A stretch of 64,000 bases of DNA from Acidobacteria bacterium UBA2990. Its GTDB lineage: Bacteria; Acidobacteriota; Vicinamibacteria; Vicinamibacterales; UBA8438. A model generated the notes under the pieces. That model was not told where the DNA came from. It worked only from the letters and a program-made list of their open reading frames with translations, and ran no database searches. The translations under genes and the position numbers were made by a program. Positions 54,135 through 62,739 of this stretch are shown in pieces (position 1 is the stretch's first letter; each line of letters opens with the position of its first letter). Location of the stretch: NCBI GenBank assembly GCA_002347025.1, contig DEAE01000005.1:131899-195898 (forward strand), in the 5' to 3' direction.

Positions 54135-54496
54135 GTTCTCATTTCTCTCAAAGGGTAGAGCTGCTCATTAATGCTAGAAGGTGCGTCAGGGGATGAGTGC
54201 ACAGCACCACAATTCTACAGGTGGGCATCTGATGAAGGTCAGGGATGATCGAGAACAAAGTTTGGGCTGCTTTCCCGATTGGTAGAGATGTTTCCCACAA
54301 TGACACAATTTAAATTATACAAAGCCCGTAGGCGTTGGGTGGATTGGTTCACTGGTTGCCGAGAGCCAACTAAGGTCGAATACATTGCGAAACGGATACT
54401 GAACGTCTAATGTATGACCCTGTCAATTGAGATCTTAACCTTCCCAGATGACTGAGTGGGCAGGCTGCGACGCTGGTTGCTATTACCTAGGGGGCG
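54135..54496. other. Divergent region between bioF and ggt
   Basis: About 360 bases without a gene. On the minus strand a perfect TATAAT (54314-54319) within AT-rich sequence could be the -10 box of the biotin operon, some 180 bases upstream, but no matching -35 lies at 17 or 18 bases. No BirA-type operator (TTGTAAACC-like inverted repeat) is found. An AGGGGGCG ribosome binding site precedes ggt. Confidence 0.4.
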
Positions 54497-56215
54497 ATGA
54501 CCATGAAAATTTACTTTGCTGCTCTAACCGCCGCCATAATGACTCTTTTCGGCATGGGGCTGTCTGCGCAAACCGATTCTGTTGAACCACCGAGACCCGT
54601 GGTTGGCCGTTCAGTAGTAATGACTACCTACGGTATTGTTGCTGCGAGTCAACCGCTGGCTGCCCGTGCCGGCGTGCAAGTTCTGGAGCGGGGCGGAAAC
54701 GCCGTGGACGCAGCCATCGCGGCCAATGCGGCGATCGGCCTGATGGAGCCGACCGGGAATGGCATTGGAGGCGACCTATTTGCCCTTGTCTACGATGCGA
54801 GTACTGGCGAACTGCATGGACTGAACGCCAGCGGCTGGGCACCTGCTGGGAGGACGGTTGAGTTCCTCCGTTCGAAAGGGATCGAAGAGATGCCCCAACG
54901 CGGCATCTATTCAGCGACGGTGCCTGGCGTGGTTGCAGGCTGGGACGCGCTTCGGGATCGCTTCGGAACATTACCGTTCTCAGAACTGCTTGCTCCAGCG
55001 ATTTTCTATGCGGAAAATGGCTTCCCGGTGTCGCCCGTTATTGCGGGAAGCTGGGGGCGATCTGCACAATTCTTGTCGGGGCACCCAAACTCGAAAGAGA
55101 CGTTTCTAGTTGGCGACTTGGCGCCAGCGGCTGGAGAATTATTTCGCAATCCTGACCTAGGTGGTTCGTTGCGGCGTATTGCCGAATATGGTCGCGACGG
55201 ATACTACACAGGCCCGACCGCCGAAGCTATTCTGCAGATCTCGAGAGAACAGGGGGGCACCTTCACCGCTGAGGACCTGAGCGAGTTCAAACCCGAGTGG
55301 GTCACACCGATCTCGACTACCTATCGTGGCTGGACCGTGAGCGAGATCCCCCCCAATACACAGGGTATTGCCGCGCTAATGATGCTCAATCTGATGGAGC
55401 AGTTCCCGATGGGCGAGTACGGCTTCCATAGTGCGGAAGCTCTGCATGTGATGATCGAGGCCAAGAAACTTGCCTACGCGGATATGGTGCACTATGTCGG
55501 TGATCCGAATTTTTCCGAGATTCCGGTCGGGCCAATGCTGAGCAAAGAACGGGCAGCAGACCGGGCAGCCTTGATTGATTCGACAAGGGCGGCATGTACA
55601 GTCGCTCCGTCGCATCTTGAGGGTTTCACAAACTCGGAAGGTAACGACACGATCTATTTATCAGTCATCGATGACGATGGCAACATTGTGTCCTTGATTC
55701 AGAGTAACTACAGTGGGTTCGGGTCTGGACTAGTTCCACCTGGGACCGGATTCATGCTGCACAACCGTGGAGCGCTGTTCACGCTCGAAGAAGGACAGGC
55801 GAATACGCTCGCGTCTCGAAAACGCCCACTGCACACAATTATTCCAGCGTTCATGGAGAAGGATGGGGTCCAGATCGGCTTCGGGATTATGGGCGGCTGG
55901 AACCAAGCACAGGCCCACGCGCAGTTCGTAGCCAATATCGCCGATTATGGCTTCGACATCCAAGAAGCCCTGGAGGCCGGCCGATTTACCAAAGGGTCCT
56001 TCTCGGGATGTGACGTCCGCATAGAAGCTCTGATTCCCTCGGTGACCCGTAGCTCGCTGACTGAGTTAGGCCATGAGATTGAGGTGAGACCGCTTCGAAC
56101 TGGTAGCTTCGGTAACGGCCAGGCAGTGCAAGGGACCCGCGAAGGTGTACATTTCGGTGCCTCGGAACCAAGGCACGACGGGATGGCTATTCCCCAAGCC
56201 CCCCCTCTGTTTTGA
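54497..56215 (+). CDS. ggt: Gamma-glutamyltransferase, secreted
   Basis: The 572-residue proenzyme has a signal peptide ending near SAQ (about residue 25). The N-terminal region (ASQPLAARAGVQVLERGGNAVDAAIAAN, part: LERGGNAVDAAIAAN) and GIGGDLFALVYD are standard. Autocleavage before T385 in EGNDTIYLSVIDD would free the catalytic Thr. It removes glutamate from glutathione or other gamma-glutamyl compounds in the periplasm. The sequence looks richer in C-ending codons than the adjacent biotin genes. It lies divergent from bioF and just before three tRNA genes on the other strand. The ATG at 54503 is an alternative start. Confidence 0.93.
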   Translation: MTMKIYFAALTAAIMTLFGMGLSAQTDSVEPPRPVVGRSVVMTTYGIVAASQPLAARAGVQVLERGGNAVDAAIAANAAIGLMEPTGNGIGGDLFALVYDASTGELHGLNASGWAPAGRTVEFLRSKGIEEMPQRGIYSATVPGVVAGWDALRDRFGTLPFSELLAPAIFYAENGFPVSPVIAGSWGRSAQFLSGHPNSKETFLVGDLAPAAGELFRNPDLGGSLRRIAEYGRDGYYTGPTAEAILQISREQGGTFTAEDLSEFKPEWVTPISTTYRGWTVSEIPPNTQGIAALMMLNLMEQFPMGEYGFHSAEALHVMIEAKKLAYADMVHYVGDPNFSEIPVGPMLSKERAADRAALIDSTRAACTVAPSHLEGFTNSEGNDTIYLSVIDDDGNIVSLIQSNYSGFGSGLVPPGTGFMLHNRGALFTLEEGQANTLASRKRPLHTIIPAFMEKDGVQIGFGIMGGWNQAQAHAQFVANIADYGFDIQEALEAGRFTKGSFSGCDVRIEALIPSVTRSSLTELGHEIEVRPLRTGSFGNGQAVQGTREGVHFGASEPRHDGMAIPQAPPLF

Positions 56216-56317
56216 GCGGTGCCTAAGGGGTCACCCACGAGTCTCAGGGGTGATTCTATGTTTCTGAGTGGCTTTGCAGTGCTTCGAAACCAGTGGTTTT
56301 GTTAGGTAGTGAAGTAA

Positions 56318-56393
56318 TGGTGAGCCGCCAGGGACTCGAACCCCGAACCCGCAGATTAAGAGTCTGCTGCTCTGCCAGTTGAGCTAGCGGCCC
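56318..56393 (-). tRNA. tRNA-Lys (anticodon CTT)
   Basis: Minus strand sequence with acceptor GGGCCGC/GCGGCTC, discriminator A and encoded CCA (56318-56320). The anticodon loop is CTCTTAA with CTT at 56358-56360, and the T arm has GGTTCGAGTCC. It is the third member of a three-tRNA minus-strand cluster. Confidence 0.95.
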
Positions 56394-56402
56394 ACAAGGG
56401 GC

Positions 56403-56479
<77 letters not shown>

Positions 56480-56528
56480 AGTAGGGCTGTCGGTGTGGCC
56501 GGCCCCGTGAATTCATTCAAACAAATGT

Positions 56529-56605
56529 TGGCGCGCCCGGAGGGATTTGAACCCCCGACCTACGGGTTCGAAGCCCGGCGCTCTATCCAGCTGAGCTACA
56601 GGCGC
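56529..56605 (-). tRNA. tRNA-Arg (anticodon TCG)
   Basis: Acceptor GCGCCTG/CGGGCGC with a U-G pair, discriminator G, encoded CCA (56529-56531). The anticodon loop CTTCGAA gives TCG, and the T arm has GGTTCAAATCC. It is first in the transcript Arg-Arg-Lys. A TATGAT box 18 bases upstream fits a tRNA promoter. Confidence 0.94.
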
Positions 56606-56622
56606 GCATTCCAAAAACAGCG

Positions 56623-56628
56623 ATCATA
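56623..56628 (-). promoter_or_regulatory. Candidate -10 box of the tRNA-Arg-Arg-Lys cluster
   Basis: TATGAT on the minus strand (five of six matches) ends 17 bases ahead of the tRNA-Arg(TCG) 5' end, leaving a ten-base leader, as is usual for tRNA promoters. The -35 region is poor (TTGGTA at 19 bases spacing). Confidence 0.35.
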
Positions 56629-56694
56629 GCACACACAAATTCGTCCGTACCAATAGGCAAAAGTGGCCGATGGTTGGATCATTTTCGTGTAAGG

Positions 56695-58101
56695 TCAGCG
56701 AGGGACGATGTCGAAGGCAGCCATTTCGGTTGTGTTCCGTACGAACAGCATTCCCGCGGCAAGCGTTGGGACATTCCAGGTCTTGCCTGTAATCGCACTG
56801 AACCGAGCCAATTCTGTGTGACCAGAGGGTGTGGCTGCTACGAGTGCTACCTCGCCTCTCTCAGTCAGGACGACGAGGTGCTTGTCAGCTAGTAATAGCT
56901 GACCGTATCCGTAGCGGCCGGCTTTCCAGACTAGCTCGCCAGTTTCAACATCTAAACAGGCGAGGATGGACTCGTCGAGTCCATAGATGTGCCCATCGTA
57001 CAGCACTGAGCTACTGAACTTGTTCTTCATCCGGTTGGTGCGCCACAGTTCGGTCACTGACCAGCCGTCGCTGGATCTCGTGACTTCAATGAGAGCGGAT
57101 CCCTGTCCGTATCCAGCCGAGACAAACAGGCGGTTGCTATCGATGGTTATCGGCTGGGAGATGTTGGGTACTGTTGAGACTACCCAGGGGTAGTCCCAAA
57201 GTAATACGCCGGTATCCACTCTTAGACCAGCTATACGTGAGGCAGTCACCACGACAACTTGGAGTTCACCATCTAGTTCTGTCAGCATGGGGGCCGTGTA
57301 GCTTTGGATATCATCCAGGGAGTGCCACATGATCGCGCCGGTGTCAGCGTGGTAGGCGGTTACCGATTGTCCGGAAGTTCCACCAGGAAGAACGATGACT
57401 AAGTTGTCAACGACCAGAGGTGCCGCGGACATCGCCCAATAGAGATTGTCGGCCTTTGCGTCAGTCAAAATGTTGCGTCGCCACCGGAGTGAACCTGTGT
57501 TGGCATCGAGGCTCCGTAACTCCCCAGCGGCACCGAGGGCAAACAGCCGTCCATTGTCCCATGTTGGTGTAGCGCGAGGGCCGTTTCCACCCATCATCTC
57601 TTCGAATCGTTCCTCCCAACCGTGAGCCCAGAGTTCTGTGCCGGTATTTGGGTCATACGCGGTTACTACTTCCCGGTCACGTCGTTGTTCGATGGTGAAA
57701 AGCCGACCGTCAGCATGAATGAAGGAAGCGTAGCCGCCGCCTATCGGCTGTTTCCAAACAACTGGTAGGCCGCTGGTTGGCCATTCGGTTTGAATTTTCC
57801 CCATGTAATGGCCATCTCTGGACAGACCGCGATAGGCTGGCCAGAACGAGTCAGGAAGTTCTGTTTGCGAGGTGGAGACGAGTGGTGCCCCAGTCTGTCT
57901 GGATCGATCAATCTCGAGGACTTCAGAATGAGTATCTTCATCAAACTGTGATAGCAAGGGCCAAAAACCGCTGCCATCAACTTCGAGGCGGAGTCCTACG
58001 AAATGTCCAATTGTTACGGCCGCGGCGGCCGCAACGGCGAGCACAAGGAGAAATCTTGAGGCTATGGACCACCAGAGCTTAGTAGTTGACGATTGTGGCA
58101 T
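56695..58101 (-). CDS. PQQ-binding-like beta-propeller repeat protein with N-terminal anchor
   Basis: The 468-residue protein has an N-terminal membrane segment (about residues 13-35), then an eight-blade-like propeller. Blade repeats can be seen as TAYDPNTGTELWAHGW, RSLDANTGSLRWRR, TAYHADTGAIMWHS, GLRVDTGVLLWDYP and ACLDVETGELVWKAG, the common PQQ repeat form. FWPAYRGLSRDGHY opens the domain. It lacks the residues of a PQQ dehydrogenase active site as far as I can tell and so may be a structural or assembly propeller (BamB-like). It lies 23 bases after coxG, last of a minus-strand group of four genes. Confidence 0.85.
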   Translation of the reverse strand: MPQSSTTKLWWSIASRFLLVLAVAAAAAVTIGHFVGLRLEVDGSGFWPLLSQFDEDTHSEVLEIDRSRQTGAPLVSTSQTELPDSFWPAYRGLSRDGHYMGKIQTEWPTSGLPVVWKQPIGGGYASFIHADGRLFTIEQRRDREVVTAYDPNTGTELWAHGWEERFEEMMGGNGPRATPTWDNGRLFALGAAGELRSLDANTGSLRWRRNILTDAKADNLYWAMSAAPLVVDNLVIVLPGGTSGQSVTAYHADTGAIMWHSLDDIQSYTAPMLTELDGELQVVVVTASRIAGLRVDTGVLLWDYPWVVSTVPNISQPITIDSNRLFVSAGYGQGSALIEVTRSSDGWSVTELWRTNRMKNKFSSSVLYDGHIYGLDESILACLDVETGELVWKAGRYGYGQLLLADKHLVVLTERGEVALVAATPSGHTELARFSAITGKTWNVPTLAAGMLFVRNTTEMAAFDIVPR

Positions 58102-58124
58102 GGTAAGTGTCTGGAAAATTAGAC

Positions 58125-58568
58125 TCAGGCAATGCTTGAGAGTCGCGCCTCAAGACAGCTAAAGAATCGATCCATCATCATTTTCGACACTCCGCCCAGC
58201 AGGCGTTGGCCGACCCTGGCGATTGTTCCGCCAACTTGCACCGATCCAACCACTGTGACAGTAGTTATCCCCTCTGTTTCTGCCAGACTGATCGAACCGC
58301 TGCCCTTAACGAATCCAGGCTTTCCGCGACCCTCTACTTTTAATCGATATGTTTTTGGTGGGTCCAAATCCTTCATCTCCACCGTGCCTTCATAGCGGCC
58401 GGTTACAGCACCGATGCCCAGCGTCAAGGCTGCGCGATAGCGTTTGTCGTCGATTGGTTCAAGGGATTCGCAACCAGGCAGGCAGGCTGCGATGGCAGCG
58501 GTGTCGACCAGTAAGTCCCAGACGGTTTTGACAGGTGCGTCGAATTGGTAGGAGCCTTTTATGTCCAT
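58125..58568 (-). CDS. coxG: CoxG family (SRPBCC) protein
   Basis: A 147-residue START/SRPBCC-fold protein of the carbon monoxide dehydrogenase subunit G family. It begins MDIKGSYQFDAPVKTVWDLL and has the CoxG mark CLPGCESLEP, then a C-terminal helix (LLGGVSKMMMDRFFSCLEA). CoxG is linked to membrane recruitment of molybdenum hydroxylases. A much longer frame upstream (to 58874) would overlap the coxE-like gene and shows no similarity, so the ATG at 58568 is chosen; it is eight bases after the coxE-like stop. Confidence 0.9.
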   Translation of the reverse strand: MDIKGSYQFDAPVKTVWDLLVDTAAIAACLPGCESLEPIDDKRYRAALTLGIGAVTGRYEGTVEMKDLDPPKTYRLKVEGRGKPGFVKGSGSISLAETEGITTVTVVGSVQVGGTIARVGQRLLGGVSKMMMDRFFSCLEARLSSIA

Positions 58569-58576
58569 TGATCGTT

Positions 58577-59839
58577 CTAGTGTGGAAGTTGGGTTGGTGT
58601 TGCCGTAAATCTTGGCATCGCTTGCAGCCCCTGTTGTCGGCGCCAAGTTCGTTGTGGAGGCAGGTCGTTCAAGTGGGCGGCCAGAGCCTCGAGGCTTGCT
58701 AAATTGTGCACAGGTAGAAAGTCGTCGATCCAGGGAAGTGCAGCCTGCATTCCCCGGGTTAAAGGTCGGTATCGGGGTGAGCCCAGCAGGGGATTCAACC
58801 AAATGAGCCGGTAACAGCGACGTTGCAGATGAGCCATCTCGGCGGCGAGTTTGGCCGGGTCCCCACGGTCCCACCCATCTGATATTAGTAACACGACCGG
58901 GGCATGTCCCATAATGCGACGGGCCCAGTCAACATTGAACCGCTTGAGGGCCTCACCGATCCGAGTACCCCCCGACCATTCCGTTACATGCCGTGGCAGC
59001 GTTGGAACCACGTCGTCGACCGCTCGTTTAGCTAATTGCCTAGTCACCCGTGTCAGAGAGGTAGAGAATAAGAAGGTTTCGGCTTGCTCAAATCCTCTTG
59101 CTAGGGTGTGTATAAAGTGTAGCAACATCCGGCTGTAGCGCTCCATTGAGCCGCTAACGTCACACAGTAGCACGAGCGGGCGCATACGCCATCGCCGCCG
59201 TCGCCGAGGTAGTGTAATGAGCTCTGCTCCAAACTTGAGGTTAGGCCGAACGACTCGCCGTAGGTCGATCGCAGTGCCTCTTCCTGTCTGCCATCGTCGA
59301 GTCAATCGCATACCAAGGGTCCATTTGAGTGCGGCCATCATGTCTCGGGCTTCAGCCATTTCAGCATCGCTGAAGGTAGCAAAATCTTTAGTCCGCGACA
59401 CACGACGGGTGCTATAGCTCAAGGTAGTGGTCGGATCTCCCTGTAGCGTCGGTTCGGTCGATGTATCGGCTGGGTAGCCTGAAATTTGGCCGCTCGGTGT
59501 ATTGCCTTGCGTTTGTGGTGGGCCTTTGGGCGGCGCCAGACCTTTCTGAGGCGACCGGGTATTTCTAGGGATTCTCCAAAACATCCGAAAGGCCTCGTCA
59601 AACGGAGACAGGTCCTGTGTCCGATGTATGAGCAAGGTCTGCAGCGTATGATAGAAGTCCTGCTGGTGCCCGATATCGATGTGGTCAAGTGCGATTACTG
59701 CCTCGAGCATGGCTCCGGCCGGCACGTTCAGTCCAATATCTCTGAGCAGTCGACCAAACAGGATCAGATTGGGCAAAAGGTGGCCAGAATCCGCAACCGG
59801 TGAATAGCGTGACTGCGAAAGGTCGTCTGGGGTGGACAT
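58577..59839 (-). CDS. coxE: VWA domain protein, CoxE-like
   Basis: The product of 420 residues carries a C-terminal von Willebrand A domain with the metal site DVSGSMERYSR and LLISDGWDRGD. The N-terminal half (about 20-200) is the CoxE/YehP-type helical part, with a proline-rich break near residue 105. CoxE works with the MoxR-type ATPase CoxD in inserting the copper/sulfur centre or in maturing molybdenum hydroxylases. The ATG at 59839 is 19 bases after the coxD-like stop; an upstream ATG at 59920 would overlap it and adds a basic stretch of low similarity. Confidence 0.85.
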   Translation of the reverse strand: MSTPDDLSQSRYSPVADSGHLLPNLILFGRLLRDIGLNVPAGAMLEAVIALDHIDIGHQQDFYHTLQTLLIHRTQDLSPFDEAFRMFWRIPRNTRSPQKGLAPPKGPPQTQGNTPSGQISGYPADTSTEPTLQGDPTTTLSYSTRRVSRTKDFATFSDAEMAEARDMMAALKWTLGMRLTRRWQTGRGTAIDLRRVVRPNLKFGAELITLPRRRRRWRMRPLVLLCDVSGSMERYSRMLLHFIHTLARGFEQAETFLFSTSLTRVTRQLAKRAVDDVVPTLPRHVTEWSGGTRIGEALKRFNVDWARRIMGHAPVVLLISDGWDRGDPAKLAAEMAHLQRRCYRLIWLNPLLGSPRYRPLTRGMQAALPWIDDFLPVHNLASLEALAAHLNDLPPQRTWRRQQGLQAMPRFTATPTQLPH

Positions 59840-59858
59840 GAGGGCGAGGTTCCGGTCC

Positions 59859-60779
59859 TTATTGGACGGACTCCGACGGCATTTGACTCTGTTCGAACAG
59901 TGTTTGAGCCTGCTGGCCACCGATTGCCGCCAAATCTTCTTGGGTCTTTAAGATAAGTCCCAGCGTCTCGTTGATTGTTTCGACATCTAGTTCCTGCCGG
60001 TCTAGTGCGACCAGTGCTGCCATCCAATCGAGGGTTTCGGAGATCCCGGATACCTTGTACAGCTCAGCCGTTCGAAGTTTCTGCACAAAGCGTGTCACTT
60101 GCTCAGCCAGGCGTGTTGGCGCTTCAGGAATCTTCTCGCGGATGATACGGTGTTCCTTCTCAAAGCTGGGATAGCCGATCCACCAATAGAGGCAGCGGCG
60201 TTTTAAGGCATCGTGTAATTCTCTGGTCCGATTTGAGGTGATAACCACGATCGGTGGGGTGACGGCGCTAATGGTTCCAAGTTCGGGGATCGTTATTTGG
60301 TAGTCTGACAACAATTCAAGCAGATAGCCTTCGAACTCCTCGTCAGCCCGATCGAGTTCGTCGATTAGTAGGACTGGGGGGCGTCCTCCTGGCGCCTCAA
60401 GGGCGCGCAGTAATGGCCGCTTGATGAGAAAGTCCTGGCTAAAGAGATCCGTTGTAAGGTTGCTCCGGTCAGCAGAGTTGTCAGACTCACGCAAGCGTAT
60501 GTCGAGGAGCTGTCTGGTGTAGTTCCACTCGTACACGGCATGATTGACATCGAGCCCTTCATAACACTGAAGCCTGATTAACTCTGTATTGAGCCCAGAT
60601 GCCAAGACTTTTGCGACTTCGGTTTTCCCTACCCCGGCCTCGCCCTCCAGAAGCAGAGGACGGCCAAGCCTGAGGGCTAGATAGATGGAAGTCGCCAGCC
60701 CTCGGTCGGCAACGTACAACTCCCGATCAAGTAGTTCTTGGAGGCTGTCAATAGAAGAGGGCAAGCCATATTCAGTCAT
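59859..60779 (-). CDS. coxD: MoxR family AAA+ ATPase, CoxD-like
   Basis: A 306-residue AAA+ ATPase with Walker A GEAGVGKTEVAKVLA, Walker B PVLLIDELDRADEEFEG and sensor region VITSNRTRELHDALKRRC. LQCYEGLDVNHAVYEW is the usual MoxR/CoxD stretch. Together with a VWA partner such ATPases act as chaperones in metal-enzyme maturation. It is first of the group coxD-coxE-coxG-propeller. No coxM, coxS or coxL genes are in the window, so the client could be another molybdenum hydroxylase encoded elsewhere. Confidence 0.9.
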   Translation of the reverse strand: MTEYGLPSSIDSLQELLDRELYVADRGLATSIYLALRLGRPLLLEGEAGVGKTEVAKVLASGLNTELIRLQCYEGLDVNHAVYEWNYTRQLLDIRLRESDNSADRSNLTTDLFSQDFLIKRPLLRALEAPGGRPPVLLIDELDRADEEFEGYLLELLSDYQITIPELGTISAVTPPIVVITSNRTRELHDALKRRCLYWWIGYPSFEKEHRIIREKIPEAPTRLAEQVTRFVQKLRTAELYKVSGISETLDWMAALVALDRQELDVETINETLGLILKTQEDLAAIGGQQAQTLFEQSQMPSESVQ

Positions 60780-60968
60780 GAGGTAGATGTTTTGTCATGC
60801 CGGTGGTGTGCGTGGAGCCAGTTGGTGAAATCGAATAAGAGCCCCTGTGTGAGTCGCTCTGACCGGCTGTTGCTAAGGGTAGTTATCTCCCGCCAGGTGT
60901 TGGTGGTAGGCATCTTGCGTTCGGGCTCGCTATGTTGTGAGTTCAACGATGTTACCCTCATAGTCATG

Positions 60969-61835
60969 CTAGGTATCGCCGTTGCTCTTCCGTGTCATGG
61001 GCTCATATGATTCGGGTATGCCGATCATTTCGTTGAATTGTTGAAAGGTGACTAATTGTTCGGTTACACCGTTCGTTGTGCCGGTCTTTTGCAGGTGTGC
61101 GTAGGTGGTTGCTAAGGCATGTGCGGATGCGTAGAGACCTGCCACAGGGTAGAGGATGAATGCAAATCCGAGTGCTGCTAGCTCTTCTCGACCGAGCAGG
61201 GGAGTTTTCCCTTGTTCGACCATGTTTGCTACCGTGGGCTTCGGCGCGTGACGGCCGATGATGGCTAATTCTTCGATTGAGCCTGGGGCTTCGATGAAGG
61301 TGGCGTCTGCGCCGGTTTCGCGTGCAGCTTTAACTCTGGTCAGCGCCTCATCCATTCCAGCGGAACCTAGTGCGTCTGTTCGGGCAACAATGAAGAAATC
61401 TCGGCTTCCTCTCGTGTCGACCGCGGCTTTGATCTTTTGGAGGTATTCATCGCGTGGAACGACGCCCTTTCCGCGCATGTGACCGCATCTCTTTGGCCAG
61501 ACTTGGTCTTCGAGAAAACACCCTGCTGCGCCAGCTTCGATCAGTTCATTGACGGTCCGGGCGACATTCAATGCGTTGCCATAGCCGGTGTCTGCGTCAA
61601 CGATGAGCGGTATGCTTACGACTCGCGTTATCTGTCTGGCTCTGCCTATGACTTCGGTTTGGGTGAGTAAACCTAGGTCTGGTGCTCCTATCAACGTTGC
61701 TGAGACGGCATATCCAGACATGAAGGCGAGTGGAAAGCCAGCTTGTTCAGCGACCAGTGCGGATAAGGTGTCATAGACCCCGGGAAAGACCACGGTGCCA
61801 TCCTTGGCGAGTATCTGGTGAAGGCTAGCTGGCAT
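60969..61835 (-). CDS. Isocitrate lyase/PEP mutase family protein
   Basis: A 288-residue alpha/beta barrel enzyme with MSGYAVSATLIGAPDLGLLT, the magnesium site DADTGYGN, the loop EDQVWPKRCGH with the catalytic Cys, and ARTDALG. It resembles carboxyvinyl-carboxyphosphonate phosphorylmutase, 2-methylisocitrate lyase and oxaloacetate decarboxylase. Since propionyl-CoA carboxylase-like genes occur in the window, a role as methylisocitrate lyase is less necessary; the SGYAVSA region is more like the oxaloacetate decarboxylase group, but this is not firm. It stands alone 189 bases upstream of the coxD-like gene. Confidence 0.88.
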   Translation of the reverse strand: MPASLHQILAKDGTVVFPGVYDTLSALVAEQAGFPLAFMSGYAVSATLIGAPDLGLLTQTEVIGRARQITRVVSIPLIVDADTGYGNALNVARTVNELIEAGAAGCFLEDQVWPKRCGHMRGKGVVPRDEYLQKIKAAVDTRGSRDFFIVARTDALGSAGMDEALTRVKAARETGADATFIEAPGSIEELAIIGRHAPKPTVANMVEQGKTPLLGREELAALGFAFILYPVAGLYASAHALATTYAHLQKTGTTNGVTEQLVTFQQFNEMIGIPESYEPMTRKSNGDT

Positions 61836-62048
61836 AGACCTGAGGTTTCTAGTGTCACGCTATAACGCGATGCTTTCAAGGTTGTGCGCCCGGAGGTCAT
61901 TATAGCCGGGTCTGAGCTTTCCTTTCTGCCGGCTGTTGTTGCATTTGTCAATCTGAGTTCACAGCTCAAAGACTTTGCGGGTGCCGTTCGACACCACACC
62001 TCTTTTTGGCTGGTTCAGCAAGCCGACGCTATCGGGAGGATTGAGAGA

Positions 62049-62124
62049 TGGGGTGAGTGACGGGGATTGAACCCGCAACATCCGGAGCCACAGTCCGGCG
62101 CTCTACCATTGAGCTACACTCACC
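62049..62124 (-). tRNA. tRNA-His (anticodon GTG)
   Basis: Acceptor GTGAGTG/CACTCAC with the extra 5' G at position -1 (62124) typical of tRNA-His, discriminator C and encoded CCA (62049-62051). The anticodon loop CTGTGGC has GTG at 62089-62091, and the T arm reads GGTTCAATCC. It stands alone. Confidence 0.95.
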
Positions 62125-62739
62125 ATGCTGTGTGATCTAGGTGCCGTGGTCTGCTAGATGCTGGCTGCAACCTCGCTGGGTTGGGCAGCGCCGCTCGACC
62201 GCCCAGTATCTTCCTTTCATTCTATTTATCCACCGTCTCTTCGTCCAGCCGGTGACCCCAAGAAACAACCGAGTGGTCCCCTGTGCAAAGCCCGAAGTGG
62301 GCAAAAGGTTTTGTTATTTGAAGGATTGCTACGCAGCAGCCGATCGTTCTGAGATGTTGGATGTTGACCTTCAAAGACAGGAGTTGGTTAGTTCATCCAA
62401 GGTTCTGTCGAGGGCTCTTGTGCCGTTCAGTCAGTTTGGATGTTTGTGCACGACCGAGGATGCTAATGCGGTTGATTGTAGATGAGCCCGGTGGGGATGA
62501 CGGGCCGTCAGAGGAAGCGGGAAACGGCTTCTGAAGCTGACGGAACTGAAGAATTTGTTCGGAGAAGTGTTGTTACCCCCCGGACGGCCCGCGGTAGTGT
62601 GCCGAGGCCCTCCCGGACCCCGACAAATGAAACTGGAAAGATGATATCGCCCACCCGCACCCAACCACTATACTACATATAGGGCCTAGTGTCCACATTA
62701 ACCCACTATCATGGGTCCATTACACGAAAATGCACTAAT
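62125..62739. other. Intergenic region before tRNA-His, no gene supported
   Basis: About 615 bases. Open frames at 62141-62485 and 62482-62682 (plus strand) overlap in an ATGA but show no family, domain or convincing ribosome binding site, so no gene is called. The right part contains AT-rich sequence near 62670-62690. No terminator or repeat was recognised. Confidence 0.4.

Noticed and set aside
54135..54496. BirA operator upstream of bioF
   Set aside because: No TTGTAAACC-type inverted repeat could be found.
58569..58874. N-terminal extension of CoxG to 58874
   Set aside because: It overlaps the coxE-like gene in another frame and has no similarity to CoxG proteins.
62141..62682. Two overlapping plus-strand open frames before the DUF3500 gene
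   Set aside because: Unusual composition, no domain, no ribosome binding site; likely chance frames.
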